31,653 nt of DNA from a virus. The position numbers and the translations under genes are program-made. The DNA is taken from IMG/VR virus record IMGVR_UViG_3300035703_000310, positions 1 to 31,653 of that record; one strand, given 5' to 3'. Under the pieces are notes generated by a model. The model did not search any database. It saw only the letters and a list, made by a program, of their open reading frames with translations, and was not told the origin of the DNA. This document shows, in pieces, positions 8,691 through 16,192 of the stretch; position 1 is the stretch's first letter, and the number at the start of each line of letters is the position of its first letter.

Positions 8691-9245
8691 AGGTGCGCCC
8701 TCCTTTTGAGAAATGGGCGCACACGCCCTGTTAGAGAAAAATGATGCGCTGGTGTGCTTATCCGCGCCTAGCGCGACAATCGAACCCTCACGCAATACAG
8801 CACCGCGCAACACAATCGCGGGGCCACTCACCTCGCGGGTATTCACGGTCAACGTCTTACCCGCTGGTATGTCCTCGATGCTGTAATCAAATACGCCCAT
8901 GCTCATCTGCCACTGCATACCCGCTTGGGCTTTTTTAACAATGGCTTGCGCATCAGCGTCAAAGTCGGTAAACAAAACACCCTCAACGCCTAGCGCCGCA
9001 GGGCTTTTATCCAGCTTGGAAAATGTGCCAACGACCTTGGCTTGGTCATGTTGGAATAAAACGGGGATTGCTGCCTCAAGCTCCATGCTGTCTAGGTCAA
9101 CGTACACATTACCCATCACCGCCGCGCCGCTGTATAGCTGCCCCGTAAATTGCTTAGGCAACGCATCGCCATTAGCGGTAAAGCTAGCCGCGCTGGTCAG
9201 AAATACGGGTGGGTTATGGCTTGGGTTTTCTTGCATACCCACCAT
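8337..9245 (-). CDS. Prohead protease with C-terminal scaffold
   Basis: A 302-residue protein. Residues about 25-170 look like a phage maturation protease domain (Mu gpI type), with LYSGAAVMGNVYVDLDSMEL, AIPVLFQHDQAKVVGTF and GPAIVLRGAVLREGSIVALG. Residues about 186-260 form a charged coiled coil (AEFDELKAKLEQAEAKLSEQ), the scaffold part, and the last 40 are low complexity. It would chaperone capsid assembly and then clear the scaffold. The start at 9245 has no good ribosome-binding site; an in-frame ATG at 9236 is possible. I cannot name the catalytic residues with certainty. Confidence 0.78.
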   Translation of the reverse strand: MVGMQENPSHNPPVFLTSAASFTANGDALPKQFTGQLYSGAAVMGNVYVDLDSMELEAAIPVLFQHDQAKVVGTFSKLDKSPAALGVEGVLFTDFDADAQAIVKKAQAGMQWQMSMGVFDYSIEDIPAGKTLTVNTREVSGPAIVLRGAVLREGSIVALGADKHTSASFFSNRACAPISQKEGAPMPTQAEFDELKAKLEQAEAKLSEQATQLAEAMQAKREGEVKALFSDIGREFSAESAKVYMGLSAESFTALAADLRANHKPASLPPSLTQSTFAASGAPAGGTQSVLLAAAKAMHNIK

Positions 9246-9636
9246 GATGCGGGTATCGGTGAATTGGCGTAAGAGTGGCGTTTGTCACGCCAGCGAAATA
9301 GCGACAACACTATTTAAATGTAAGCCGCCATGCTACTGCATAGGCGAAAAAAAGCGCCTCATGGAGCGCTCTTTACTTGACATTACCTACATTAGTCATT
9401 AGTGTTACTAGCGTAACGTATTTGCTTTAAGTGAGGCTATTCACCTTCGAGTGCATTTATGGGGTCAAAGCTGCATAGCCGCGCTTTGGTCACATTTTTA
9501 ACATTCACAAATTACCGAAAATAAATACCAAATAGGAATTTTTTAGTATACTGGTCATGTAACACTGCACTTTTAAGCGGCTGGATTGACGTCATTCGAG
9601 TAGTGTAGTGGGGTGAGAGGTTACCAGCAACCCTCA
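9246..9636. other. Intergenic gap in late operon
   Basis: About 390 bp without a convincing gene on either strand. It contains a minus-strand terminator (9347-9374), a GTTAC-TAGC-GTAAC palindrome at 9408-9421, and an AT-rich stretch around 9517-9550 with an AGTATACT palindrome. This may be where transcription of the head genes is re-initiated after the packaging genes, but I see no clear -35/-10 pair. The longer plus-strand frame crossing 8899-9402 is a shadow of the protease gene. Confidence 0.5.
9347..9374 (-). terminator. Intrinsic terminator after the MuF gene
   Basis: Read on the minus strand, AAAGAGCGC and GCGCTTTTT form a stem (one G-T pair) with an eight-base loop, followed by a seven-T run. 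It would stop transcripts from the packaging/portal/MuF genes before the protease gene, implying a separate promoter or antitermination for the head and tail genes. Confidence 0.75.
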
Positions 9637-10881
9637 TCACATCCCTAGCCATCTTAGTTCTGCTTTTTTGCTCATTATTTCCTCTCTTTTGTCGAGTAAG
9701 TAATCTTTGTAGTCAGAAACAAAAGCGGTTTTCCCCACCCAAGTATCAGTTTCATCTTTACGGGTAAATACTACCAAGGCATCTAACCTGTCACGACCAC
9801 GCTGAAACCGCCCGAATAAGTAAAGTTCTTCTGATTTTGCTAATGGCAACTGCCATATTTCTTGGGGTTGCTTAATCAATTCGGCTAAATAGAGCAGCCA
9901 AGCATCACGCCCACGCTTTGCTATCTTCCAATCGCCTTTCAAATCCTTAAACAAACTATCATCTATCAGCAATCTTTCGCCGTTAGGTAAGTCAAATTCA
10001 GTTGACAGTTCTCCACTACGGTCAAACTCCCGCATAAACTGAGAAAACGCATCCTCGGCAGAGGTATAGCGTAACGGGTGTATAACCAAAGGCTTAGGCT
10101 CTGGTAAGTTGCCCTCGCGCTCAGTCCACTGCTGTAAAAGCAGTGCCTTGTTCCGCACATCGCCAACCTTGCACCACAATGGCAGTCCGTTATCTTTCTT
10201 TGCTAGCAATGCAGGATGGAGATTGCAGCGGTCTAAACGCTCGGCATAGGCTTGTTTTAGCCCGTCCCATCCATCACCCTCTAACGGATGATGCGCCCAC
10301 CCCGCATCTGGCTCACTAGGCACAGGCTTTGTGCTACCGTTCCAGCCCCGCGCCCTCGCCTCCGCAGCACTAAGCGCAATGCGTATGCAGCGGCAACGGT
10401 AGCCATTGGGCGCTGTCCACATCTTCCAAACCCCATCATCAGCAGGCGCAATAAAGTTATCCATCGCCATGTGCGCGGGTCGCGTCCTGCTGTCATTGAT
10501 TGCGTCATACTGAAAAAACGGTCGGCGCTTAAGGCTGGCAGGGTCTTCCTGTTGCCGCGCTATGCCGCGCATATAGCTTGTTTGCAGGTTAGTCCTAAAT
10601 ATATTGTCCAGCCTATGCGGGGGCATAGCCAGCATTTGCGCCGCTGTAGGGTCTGCCAGCAGCGCCTTTGCCCACTCCCGCTGTGTTTTCCCGCTTGCCA
10701 GCGCATCTATAAGGCTTTTATGTACCGACTGCAATGCGTCCAACTGCGCCAGACCCGCCACGCTAAAGCTACGGTTACGGGTAGCCGCGCTGATAGCGCC
10801 GTAGTATTCATCGGGTAGGGTTATCTTCTGTGCCTTTGCCCATGCCAGCGCATCGGCATACAGGTTTTGCGCCTCGCTCAT
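9637..10881 (-). CDS. MuF minor head protein with C-terminal PBECR-like nuclease domain
   Basis: A 414-residue protein. The N-terminal half is the SPP1 gp7/Mu gpF head morphogenesis domain: FRTNLQTSYMRGIARQ, FQYDAINDSRTRPAHMAMD, and APNGYRCRCIRIALS near residue 170. From about residue 255 a second domain follows with LNG/NGERLLIDDSLF, RGRDAWLLYLAELIKQPQEIW and the YLFGRFQRGRD and DALVVFTRKDE strands. That pattern matches the phage Barnase-EndoU-ColicinE5/D-RelE-like (PBECR) families. MuF proteins enter the virion and can carry toxin domains, so this may be an injected RNase or effector. The start overlaps the portal stop (ATGA). No obvious immunity gene follows. Confidence 0.85.
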   Translation of the reverse strand: MSEAQNLYADALAWAKAQKITLPDEYYGAISAATRNRSFSVAGLAQLDALQSVHKSLIDALASGKTQREWAKALLADPTAAQMLAMPPHRLDNIFRTNLQTSYMRGIARQQEDPASLKRRPFFQYDAINDSRTRPAHMAMDNFIAPADDGVWKMWTAPNGYRCRCIRIALSAAEARARGWNGSTKPVPSEPDAGWAHHPLEGDGWDGLKQAYAERLDRCNLHPALLAKKDNGLPLWCKVGDVRNKALLLQQWTEREGNLPEPKPLVIHPLRYTSAEDAFSQFMREFDRSGELSTEFDLPNGERLLIDDSLFKDLKGDWKIAKRGRDAWLLYLAELIKQPQEIWQLPLAKSEELYLFGRFQRGRDRLDALVVFTRKDETDTWVGKTAFVSDYKDYLLDKREEIMSKKAELRWLGM

Positions 10882-12341
10882 CAGAACCTACGCTTTTCAG
10901 CGTTATTCCACCCAAGCACCTCAGCCGCATAGGTCGCCTTGTCAATCACCGCCGCAAATGCGCTGGCAGACTGCGAGGATAGGATAGCGCCCAAGCGTTC
11001 CGCGAGGTCATCGGGGCTTTCTGCCTTGGCAATAGCCGCCCTTAGCGCCTTGGTGTCAATCAATGGGGGTGCATCGGCAAGCGCCAAGTCCACCAAGTCC
11101 TCAACGACCTGCTGCCCCTCGGTAAACTTCCGCGCCCTGCCTGCCGCAAGCTGTAGGGCAGTACCGGATAGCGCCTTATTCGCCGCTGGTTCCGCTGGAG
11201 CTACTGTCGCTGCCTCCGGTACGGTAAAGTCCCCCGCCTCAAAGTCGTAGTGGGTAAGCAGGTACGCATCGGTGAGCTTCACAATGCCGTTTTTCACTAG
11301 CTCGGCATCGCGGGTTGCCCGTTCCATCTCCAGCCCCTTGCCATCCTCCATGATGAAGGTGGGTGGCTCACCCGCATAACGGTTTAGCCGCCAGAAAGCA
11401 TTAACGATGCGCTGGATGGTATTGGTAACCAGCCGCAGGTCTGCCATTTTCCTATCCATACGCACTTGGTCATGCACCCGCGCCGCCGCAAAGCTGCCGC
11501 TACTACCCATGTCGCTAGTAAGCGTCTGGCCAAGGATTAGCTTCTGTATGCGCTTGTTTAACGCCAACTCCAGCCGTTCAAACTCCCCGCTTGCCGTTTG
11601 GCTAACTACGCTCACCGTGTCCTGTGTACCCACGCCGATAGCGGTATTGATACCTAGCCGCCCCATCGCGTCCACGAAGTCGGCAGGGTTCGTAACCTGC
11701 CCCGCCACAATAGGCATCCCGAAGCGTTCCATGAACTGCATCCAGTAGCGCCATCCATGCTGCCTAAAGTGCCACGCCCAATAGAGCCGCGCCAGCACCG
11801 CATTACCGTGTGGGCTTTCAAACGACTGCTCACGTACCGTATGGAAGAACTTGTACTCCGTATCCACTGGCATCTCATAGCCTACATCGGGCAGGGTAGC
11901 CAGCAGTGTGCCATCGCTGCGGGGGTTGAAATACTGCATGGGCACTAATGCCACGCGCTGTATATCCACCATTGCCCCCGTCTGCGCCCACACCACCTCA
12001 GCCACGCTAAAGCCCATCGGTACGGCATCCCATAGAGCCATAACCATGCTTGGCAGGTGTTTGGTAAGGGTAGCGTTTAAGTGCTGCATCGGTGGCGTAT
12101 CGTTGTAGCCCTCAATGCGCCAAGGGGTAGCATCCACCACCGCCCTGCGTGTTTCCAGTGCCGCGCTAATCTCATCATCCCCCATTAGCCGCCGTAGCTG
12201 GTGTCGCCTGATGCCCGCTAACCGCAGCGTAGTATCAATCTCTGGCGCTTGCACCAATGCGCCCAATAGCGCATCGCTAAAGTTATCACGGCTTAACTGC
12301 GCCGCATCGGGTTTTGGTGGTGGTGTGGTAGGCTTTTTCAT
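10881..12341 (-). CDS. Portal protein (DUF935, Mu gp29-like)
   Basis: A 486-residue portal of the Mu gp29/DUF935 family. Recognisable parts are LRLAGIRRHQLRRLMGDDEISAA near the N-terminus, RRAVVDATPWRIEG, the LWDAVPMGFSVAEVVW segment near residue 110, WHFRQHGWRYWMQFMERFG, and the RLVTNTIQRIVNAFWRLNRY helix. It forms the dodecameric ring at one capsid vertex through which the terminase packages DNA. It overlaps MuF by an ATGA. It is separated from the terminase gene by the BrnTA genes on the other strand. Confidence 0.93.
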   Translation of the reverse strand: MKKPTTPPPKPDAAQLSRDNFSDALLGALVQAPEIDTTLRLAGIRRHQLRRLMGDDEISAALETRRAVVDATPWRIEGYNDTPPMQHLNATLTKHLPSMVMALWDAVPMGFSVAEVVWAQTGAMVDIQRVALVPMQYFNPRSDGTLLATLPDVGYEMPVDTEYKFFHTVREQSFESPHGNAVLARLYWAWHFRQHGWRYWMQFMERFGMPIVAGQVTNPADFVDAMGRLGINTAIGVGTQDTVSVVSQTASGEFERLELALNKRIQKLILGQTLTSDMGSSGSFAAARVHDQVRMDRKMADLRLVTNTIQRIVNAFWRLNRYAGEPPTFIMEDGKGLEMERATRDAELVKNGIVKLTDAYLLTHYDFEAGDFTVPEAATVAPAEPAANKALSGTALQLAAGRARKFTEGQQVVEDLVDLALADAPPLIDTKALRAAIAKAESPDDLAERLGAILSSQSASAFAAVIDKATYAAEVLGWNNAEKRRF

Positions 12342-12429
12342 GGGCTAAATGGTGCATACCAATAGCCTGCTATGTAAGCGTGACACAAGCCACGCCTTAT
12401 CTACCGCACTGGCATCTTTTTTTTCATGT

Positions 12430-12476
12430 AATACATTAATAAATGTATTGACAAGAATAATTATTATCAATACAAT
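12430..12476 (+). promoter_or_regulatory. brnTA promoter with palindromic operators
   Basis: A near-consensus sigma70 promoter: TTGACA at 12448-12453, a 17-bp spacer, TACAAT at 12471-12476, with an expected start near 12483. A perfect inverted repeat (AATACAT, six bases, ATGTATT; 12430-12449) abuts the -35. A second one (GTATTGA at 12445-12451, TCAATAC at 12467-12473) spans the promoter. These fit autoregulation by BrnA, which is known to repress its own operon. Confidence 0.82.
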
Positions 12477-12483
12477 AATTGCT

Positions 12484-12762
12484 ATACAAATTGAATTCGA
12501 CCCTGTTAAAGATGCGCTCAATATAAAAAATCATGGGTTGTCATTGGCTGCTGCAACGGGTATTGAGTGGGATTTGTTAGTTAGCCATACAGATAACACC
12601 CGCCACGACTACTATGAGCAGCGCATGATTGGTTTTGCTCCCATTGGGAGTGAAGTGTATTGCGTAGTGTTTGTAGAGCGTAGCGAGGATGTTATGCGCG
12701 TTATCAGTCTGCGTAAAGCTACCAAGCAGGAGGTAAAAAACTATGTCAACCATCTCAACTAA
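12484..12762 (+). CDS. brnT: BrnT family toxin (RelE-like RNase), no standard start codon
   Basis: The frame encodes QIEFDPVKDALNIKNHG, then GIEWDLLV, DYYEQRMIGF, YCVVFVERSEDVMRVISLRKAT, the full length and motifs of BrnT ribonuclease toxins (about 92 residues). Homologues start two residues before IEFDP, but here that codon is ATA (12484). No in-frame ATG, GTG or TTG lies between the predicted transcription start and the conserved body; the frame reaches back to an ATG at 12349 only by reading through the promoter. Either an ATA/ATT codon is used, or the start has been lost and the toxin is silenced. Last codons overlap brnA. Confidence 0.85.
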   Translation: MQIEFDPVKDALNIKNHGLSLAAATGIEWDLLVSHTDNTRHDYYEQRMIGFAPIGSEVYCVVFVERSEDVMRVISLRKATKQEVKNYVNHLN

Positions 12763-13039
12763 ATCAGGTCGCGTCTTTCATCTGCCAACCGATGCAGAAG
12801 ATGCCGCGATTCGTGCGGGAATTGCTAATGACCCTGATACGCACGAAGTCAACAATGCGGAGTTTGCCACCATGCGTAGGCGTGTTGGCAGACCGCCATC
12901 CACTACTGTGCGCCCTATGTTATCCCTGCGCGTAGATGCAGATGTTGCCGCTGCGTTACGTGCCAGCGGTAAAGGTTGGCAAACGCGGGTCAATGCGCTG
13001 CTGCGTCAAGCGATTGAGCAGGGGGCGTTAAATAGCTAA
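12743..13039 (+). CDS. brnA: BrnA family antitoxin
   Basis: A 98-residue protein whose C-terminal half, RPMLSLRVDADVAAALRASGKGWQ then RVNALLRQAIEQG, is the ribbon-helix-helix-like DNA-binding part of BrnA antitoxins. The acidic N-terminal part would bind and neutralise BrnT. A strong AGGAGG site lies about nine bases before the ATG, inside the end of brnT, so it is translated efficiently even if brnT is not. The gene ends four bases into the terminase gene on the other strand. It likely represses the upstream palindromic promoter. Confidence 0.9.
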   Translation: MSTISTKSGRVFHLPTDAEDAAIRAGIANDPDTHEVNNAEFATMRRRVGRPPSTTVRPMLSLRVDADVAAALRASGKGWQTRVNALLRQAIEQGALNS

Positions 13040-14238
13040 CGCCACGCACTACCCTTGCCCGTAGCGTAGCCAGCGTTTAACCCCTGTGCCGCCCATGCGT
13101 ATGAGAGCGCATCCACACCGTCATCGTGTGGCGATTCGGGGAAGGCTAGTAGCTCATCCCTGAACCATGCTGGTACGCCGCTAGGGTCATGCCGTACCTG
13201 CTTCTGCTCGTAGCGTGTCAGCAACGGTGCAAAGCGCGTTACCTTGTCGCGGTCAGGTCTTATGCCGTGTACGGGTAGCATGGTGGTACGGGTTAGCTCC
13301 TGCACGACTGCCGCTTGGTACTGCGTCTGCTCAATGGCTATCATCTTGGGGTTATGCCGCGCCGCTGCCGCCTTGATGCGGTTTAGTACCTCGCTAAACG
13401 CGCCACGGAAACGCTCCACCTCCTTGACATACACCAGCCCACTCTCAGGCTCGCGGCATAGCGCCACAATCGCCGTGTAGTCTGCCCCCTCGCGCTCACT
13501 AATCGCCAAGTCAACGCCCAAGGTAACAGGTAGCCCTACGGGGCATGGCGCTGTAACAAGGTACTCAGGCTTCACCAGCCCCGCGCCAAAGGTAATAAAC
13601 TCGGCAAGGTACTCCTGCCTGAATACCAGTTCGGGGTTTTCCCGCCTGAACCGTTCGATTTCCTCGGCGTTAATGTGCGGGTTAGTAATGGTCGGCATAT
13701 GGAAACTTTCCCAATCGGGGTGTTCCGCGCTCTGCCCACGCAGGAAAAGCTCATGGAAAAAATTTACTCCCTTCGGGGTGCTGATAAACCACGCCTCGCC
13801 CCGCAGGTCGGTAAGCGTTGGCGCGATAGCCCTCTCCCATGCGTCCTTGAGCAGCCTAGCGTGTGCCGCCTCATCCACCACAATGCGCTTGTACTTACGC
13901 CCCCGCCCCGCATCGGCATCCTCTAGCGTCCAGAAGTCAATCTTGCCGCCAGTTATCAACTCAATCCTCATCTCGCTTTTGTTCATCTTCTTGATAATGG
14001 GCGAAAGGGTGCGCTCCATATCGCTCCACACCTCCAGCAGCAGCTTGTAGGTAGGCGCAAAGAACGCTACAGGATACCCATCTAACGCCCCGCCCTTCAT
14101 TAGCGCCAGCCATTCAATACTCAGCAGCGTTTTACCAAAGCGCCGCCCCGCAGACACTACCCTAAACCGCGCCTTGCTGCCCAATACCCTGCGCTGACCC
14201 TCATGCAGGTTAAGGGTTGGTATTCTGATGCGCGTCAT
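13036..14238 (-). CDS. terL: Terminase large subunit
   Basis: A 400-residue packaging ATPase/nuclease. Walker A is AGRRFGKT (residues 30-37), Walker B KRIVVDEAA with Asp122-Glu123, and the coupling motif STPKG is at 153-157. The C-terminal RNase H-like nuclease domain begins TLGVDLAISEREGADYTA (Asp243), with IAIEQTQYQ and the HDDGVDALSYAW acidic motif near the end. Length is typical to slightly short. Its start overlaps the preceding gene by ATGA. It moves DNA into proheads via the portal and cuts concatemers. Confidence 0.96.
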   Translation of the reverse strand: MTRIRIPTLNLHEGQRRVLGSKARFRVVSAGRRFGKTLLSIEWLALMKGGALDGYPVAFFAPTYKLLLEVWSDMERTLSPIIKKMNKSEMRIELITGGKIDFWTLEDADAGRGRKYKRIVVDEAAHARLLKDAWERAIAPTLTDLRGEAWFISTPKGVNFFHELFLRGQSAEHPDWESFHMPTITNPHINAEEIERFRRENPELVFRQEYLAEFITFGAGLVKPEYLVTAPCPVGLPVTLGVDLAISEREGADYTAIVALCREPESGLVYVKEVERFRGAFSEVLNRIKAAAARHNPKMIAIEQTQYQAAVVQELTRTTMLPVHGIRPDRDKVTRFAPLLTRYEQKQVRHDPSGVPAWFRDELLAFPESPHDDGVDALSYAWAAQGLNAGYATGKGSAWR

Positions 14239-14621
14239 ACAGAAAACAACTCAAGTTGCATACCGCTATCGCGTACCTCTGCCAGCATACGCTTCACGGT
14301 GCGGCTCGTAATGCGCCGCTGCTCGGTATATATCGCGGAAATCTGGTTCGGTGTCTTGCCCTCGGCACGTAGCTTGGCAATGTGCTGTAGCCGCCGCGCC
14401 CTTGTAATGTGCGCCCCCATCGGCACTGCCACCCTATCACCACCGTAATACTCCAACAGCTTATCCGCAGCCGCCACGCCTATGCAGCCCGTTAGGTCGC
14501 GCCATACCCCGCTGTTACGGGTCTTAGGCACACGCAACTCGCGCCCACCGTACTGCGCCTGTAGCTGTGCCCATGCAGCATTGCCAATAACTTGTGCGAC
14601 ATGGTGGGTTTCATTGTTCAT
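14235..14621 (-). CDS. Mor-like helix-turn-helix protein
   Basis: A 128-residue protein resembling the Mor/C late activator family of Mu: a helical region ending LLEYYGGDRVAVPMG (the GG-x-VP turn of Mor), then RARRLQHIAKLRAEGKTPNQIS and SRTVKRMLAEV, a helix-turn-helix. It lies between probable small and large terminase genes and overlaps both by four bases. It may activate late transcription as Mor and C do, or be a DNA-recognition partner of the terminase. The family is supported; the role here is inference. Confidence 0.65.
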   Translation of the reverse strand: MNNETHHVAQVIGNAAWAQLQAQYGGRELRVPKTRNSGVWRDLTGCIGVAAADKLLEYYGGDRVAVPMGAHITRARRLQHIAKLRAEGKTPNQISAIYTEQRRITSRTVKRMLAEVRDSGMQLELFSV

Positions 14622-15169
14622 AGGTGCTCCGATTTATCTGCATCAGGTTTCGCCCCGTAGCTTCTGACTATCTCAATAGTCTCACTGCTTGTTGATTCAT
14701 CTAGACCGTATGCAGCACGCTCCGCTTTCTGGCGTAGCGCCAGCATTTCTGCACTAATCTTGGCACTCTTACCCATATTGAAGTCGGCTGCAATATCAGA
14801 CAATCTGAACAGTTCTCTATGGCTTGCCCAATCTGCCCTGTGACGTTCAATAACATCTGCCCGAATATCTTCAGCCAACTCACGCGCAGCAAAACTTTCT
14901 ATCCCCGTCTTTTTGAAACTTTCGGCGAAACTTTCGCCTAAACTTTCGGGCGAAAGTTTTGCCAATTCGCGTGAATCAGCCTTCATTTGCGCCCTGCTAG
15001 CTATCCCTCGCATGTCAGGGTCACGCTGCCAGTTTTGTTTTTTAGCCATTTGCCCGACTGCTGCATGGCTGCAACCGAGCTGCTTTGACAAGGCATCAAA
15101 CGTAATCATGGGGTCTGATTCCCACTGAATACGCGCCTGCGCCCATTGTTCTTTTGTTAATCTTGCCAT
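14618..15169 (-). CDS. Probable terminase small subunit
   Basis: A 183-residue protein. The N-terminus, LTKEQWAQARIQWESDPMITFDALSKQLGCSHAAVGQMAKKQNWQ in outline, is the helix-turn-helix DNA-binding part common to small terminase subunits. The rest is helical with a C-terminal acidic tail. It is the first gene of the packaging cluster, two genes ahead of terL. The central region carries a four-residue repeat (ESLG, ESFA, ESFK) encoded by tandem DNA repeats that may be the packaging site. Other phage regulators share this helix-turn-helix, hence the caution. Confidence 0.65.
   Translation of the reverse strand: MARLTKEQWAQARIQWESDPMITFDALSKQLGCSHAAVGQMAKKQNWQRDPDMRGIASRAQMKADSRELAKLSPESLGESFAESFKKTGIESFAARELAEDIRADVIERHRADWASHRELFRLSDIAADFNMGKSAKISAEMLALRQKAERAAYGLDESTSSETIEIVRSYGAKPDADKSEHL
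14892..14959. repeat. 12-bp tandem repeats and palindromes in the small terminase gene
   Basis: AAACTTTCG occurs at 14916, 14928 and 14940, exactly 12 bp apart, with AAACTTTC at 14892, in the same 12-bp phase. The last copy forms a perfect 9-bp inverted repeat with CGAAAGTTT (14940-14948 and 14951-14959). A second palindrome, GGCGAAA-C-TTTCGCC, overlaps copies one to two. Iterated palindromic sites within a small terminase gene are where pac sites lie in P22 and SPP1. Confidence 0.6.
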
Positions 15170-15181
15170 TTACTGCCCCTT

Positions 15182-15466
15182 TTATGAATTAAGCTGCTCT
15201 AGCGTCCACGCCAGTGCGTCTATCTCGCCAACTTGCGCTCTTTTCCATGCTTTCCTGCCGCCATGTATTCCATCGGGGCTACTATTTGCATGGTGTCTAT
15301 CGCACAATGGAACAACCACGAAATCACTATTGCGCTGCGCCATGCCCATGCCTTCACGCAAATGGTGTACCTGTGCAGGCGTGTGTCCGTATCCGAGGTG
15401 GTGGCACAAATAACACCCAAGGCTTGCAACTCTGTCCTTGTATCGTTTTTCTGCTTTAGTCGTCAT
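15182..15466 (-). CDS. Ref family RecA-dependent HNH nuclease
   Basis: A 94-residue protein matching the core of P1 Ref: SLGCYLCHHLGYGHTPAQVHHL gives Cys18, Cys21 and His34-His35. PLCDRHH (Cys55, His58-59) and the IHGGRKAW motif (His68) complete the zinc and HNH-type metal site. Ref cuts DNA at RecA-made displacement loops. The start codon overlaps the ninB stop. With NinB and the PD-(D/E)XK gene it forms a recombination cluster next to the packaging genes. Confidence 0.85.
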   Translation of the reverse strand: MTTKAEKRYKDRVASLGCYLCHHLGYGHTPAQVHHLREGMGMAQRNSDFVVVPLCDRHHANSSPDGIHGGRKAWKRAQVGEIDALAWTLEQLNS

Positions 15467-15876
15467 TAGTGCGCCTGTAGGTCGTAAAACACCACGCCAA
15501 GCTCGGTAGCGGCATACGCCTCCACCTGGTCACAGAACTCGCAAAACTCTGCTGTGGTCAAGTTGGCACTGCTCTTGGCTATCACATCGCCATTTGGTAG
15601 TTCATCCACGCCGATAAACATTCTTTTAAACATCTCGTGCCAGTTTTCCGCGCTGTATAGCCGCCCATTGACCGCCGCCTGTGCCGCCACCTGCGCCAGC
15701 ACCCCGTTCCCCCAATACCGCCTGTTTTGCTTCTTTGTGCGGGTGCGTAGCTTTGCAGTCAGTTCCAGCTTTTTGCCAGCCTGTAACCACTGCCCCAAGA
15801 ACGGGTAAAGCTGCGCCTTGATAATCGCGTATGCCTGCTCGCGGTTGTGCAATTCAAGGGTCAATACGCTACTCAT
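15466..15876 (-). CDS. ninB: NinB recombination mediator
   Basis: From the ATG at 15876 (MSSVLTLELHNREQAYAIIK) the product is 136 residues, matching NinB. Key parts are KLELTAKLRTRTKKQNRRYWG, the WHEMFKRMFIG segment and NLTTAEFCEFCDQVEAYAA. The longer upstream frame to 15942 is rejected because the GGGAGG ribosome-binding site lies just before 15876 and the extra residues are antisense-like. NinB (Orf of lambda) binds single-stranded DNA and SSB and replaces RecFOR. It overlaps the upstream nuclease gene. Confidence 0.9.
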   Translation of the reverse strand: MSSVLTLELHNREQAYAIIKAQLYPFLGQWLQAGKKLELTAKLRTRTKKQNRRYWGNGVLAQVAAQAAVNGRLYSAENWHEMFKRMFIGVDELPNGDVIAKSSANLTTAEFCEFCDQVEAYAATELGVVFYDLQAH

Positions 15877-16192
15877 CGCCTGCCTCCCACACGGTAGGCT
15901 TGCGCCCCTGCCGCTGCACCAGCCATGCGCTTGTTCCTGCAATCTTGCTAATTAGCATCCAAGGCAATTTCCGCGCCTTTGCTTGGCGCTGTGCCTGCTC
16001 CCTATGTGCTGTTGTTATGCTTTTTGTGTTCTTAACCTCTACCGAGTAACTAACGCCATCGGGGGATACGGCAATGAAATCCTCTGCGCTCGTTCCTGCG
16101 TTCAATTCCGCAACGCTCCAGTCACGACTGCGTAGGACTTCACCCGCCATTTGCTGCCCTCTGCGCCCTTTAGCTCTTGCTGCGTTACTCAT
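15869..16192 (-). CDS. PD-(D/E)XK nuclease, Holliday-junction-resolvase-like
   Basis: A 107-residue protein with the resolvase-like nuclease core: KGRRGQQMAGEVLRSRDW (N-terminal helix with the conserved Glu), then AEDFIAVSPDGVSYSVEVKNTK, in which Asp and the EVK triad are visible, followed by a Gln-rich helix. Small single-domain enzymes like this resolve recombination or replication junctions, and archaeal Hjc-like members are common in phages. It overlaps ninB by eight bases. Exact substrate is not shown by sequence. Confidence 0.72.
   Translation of the reverse strand: MSNAARAKGRRGQQMAGEVLRSRDWSVAELNAGTSAEDFIAVSPDGVSYSVEVKNTKSITTAHREQAQRQAKARKLPWMLISKIAGTSAWLVQRQGRKPTVWEAGDE

Noticed and set aside
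8899-9402. Plus-strand frame extending into the 9246-9402 gap
   Set aside because: Most is antisense to the protease gene and the part in the gap has no ribosome-binding site or domain.
9550-9632. 27-codon minus-strand frame after the MuF gene, considered as an immunity gene
   Set aside because: No ribosome-binding site, very short, and ends in an AT-rich tract; cannot be supported as an immunity protein.
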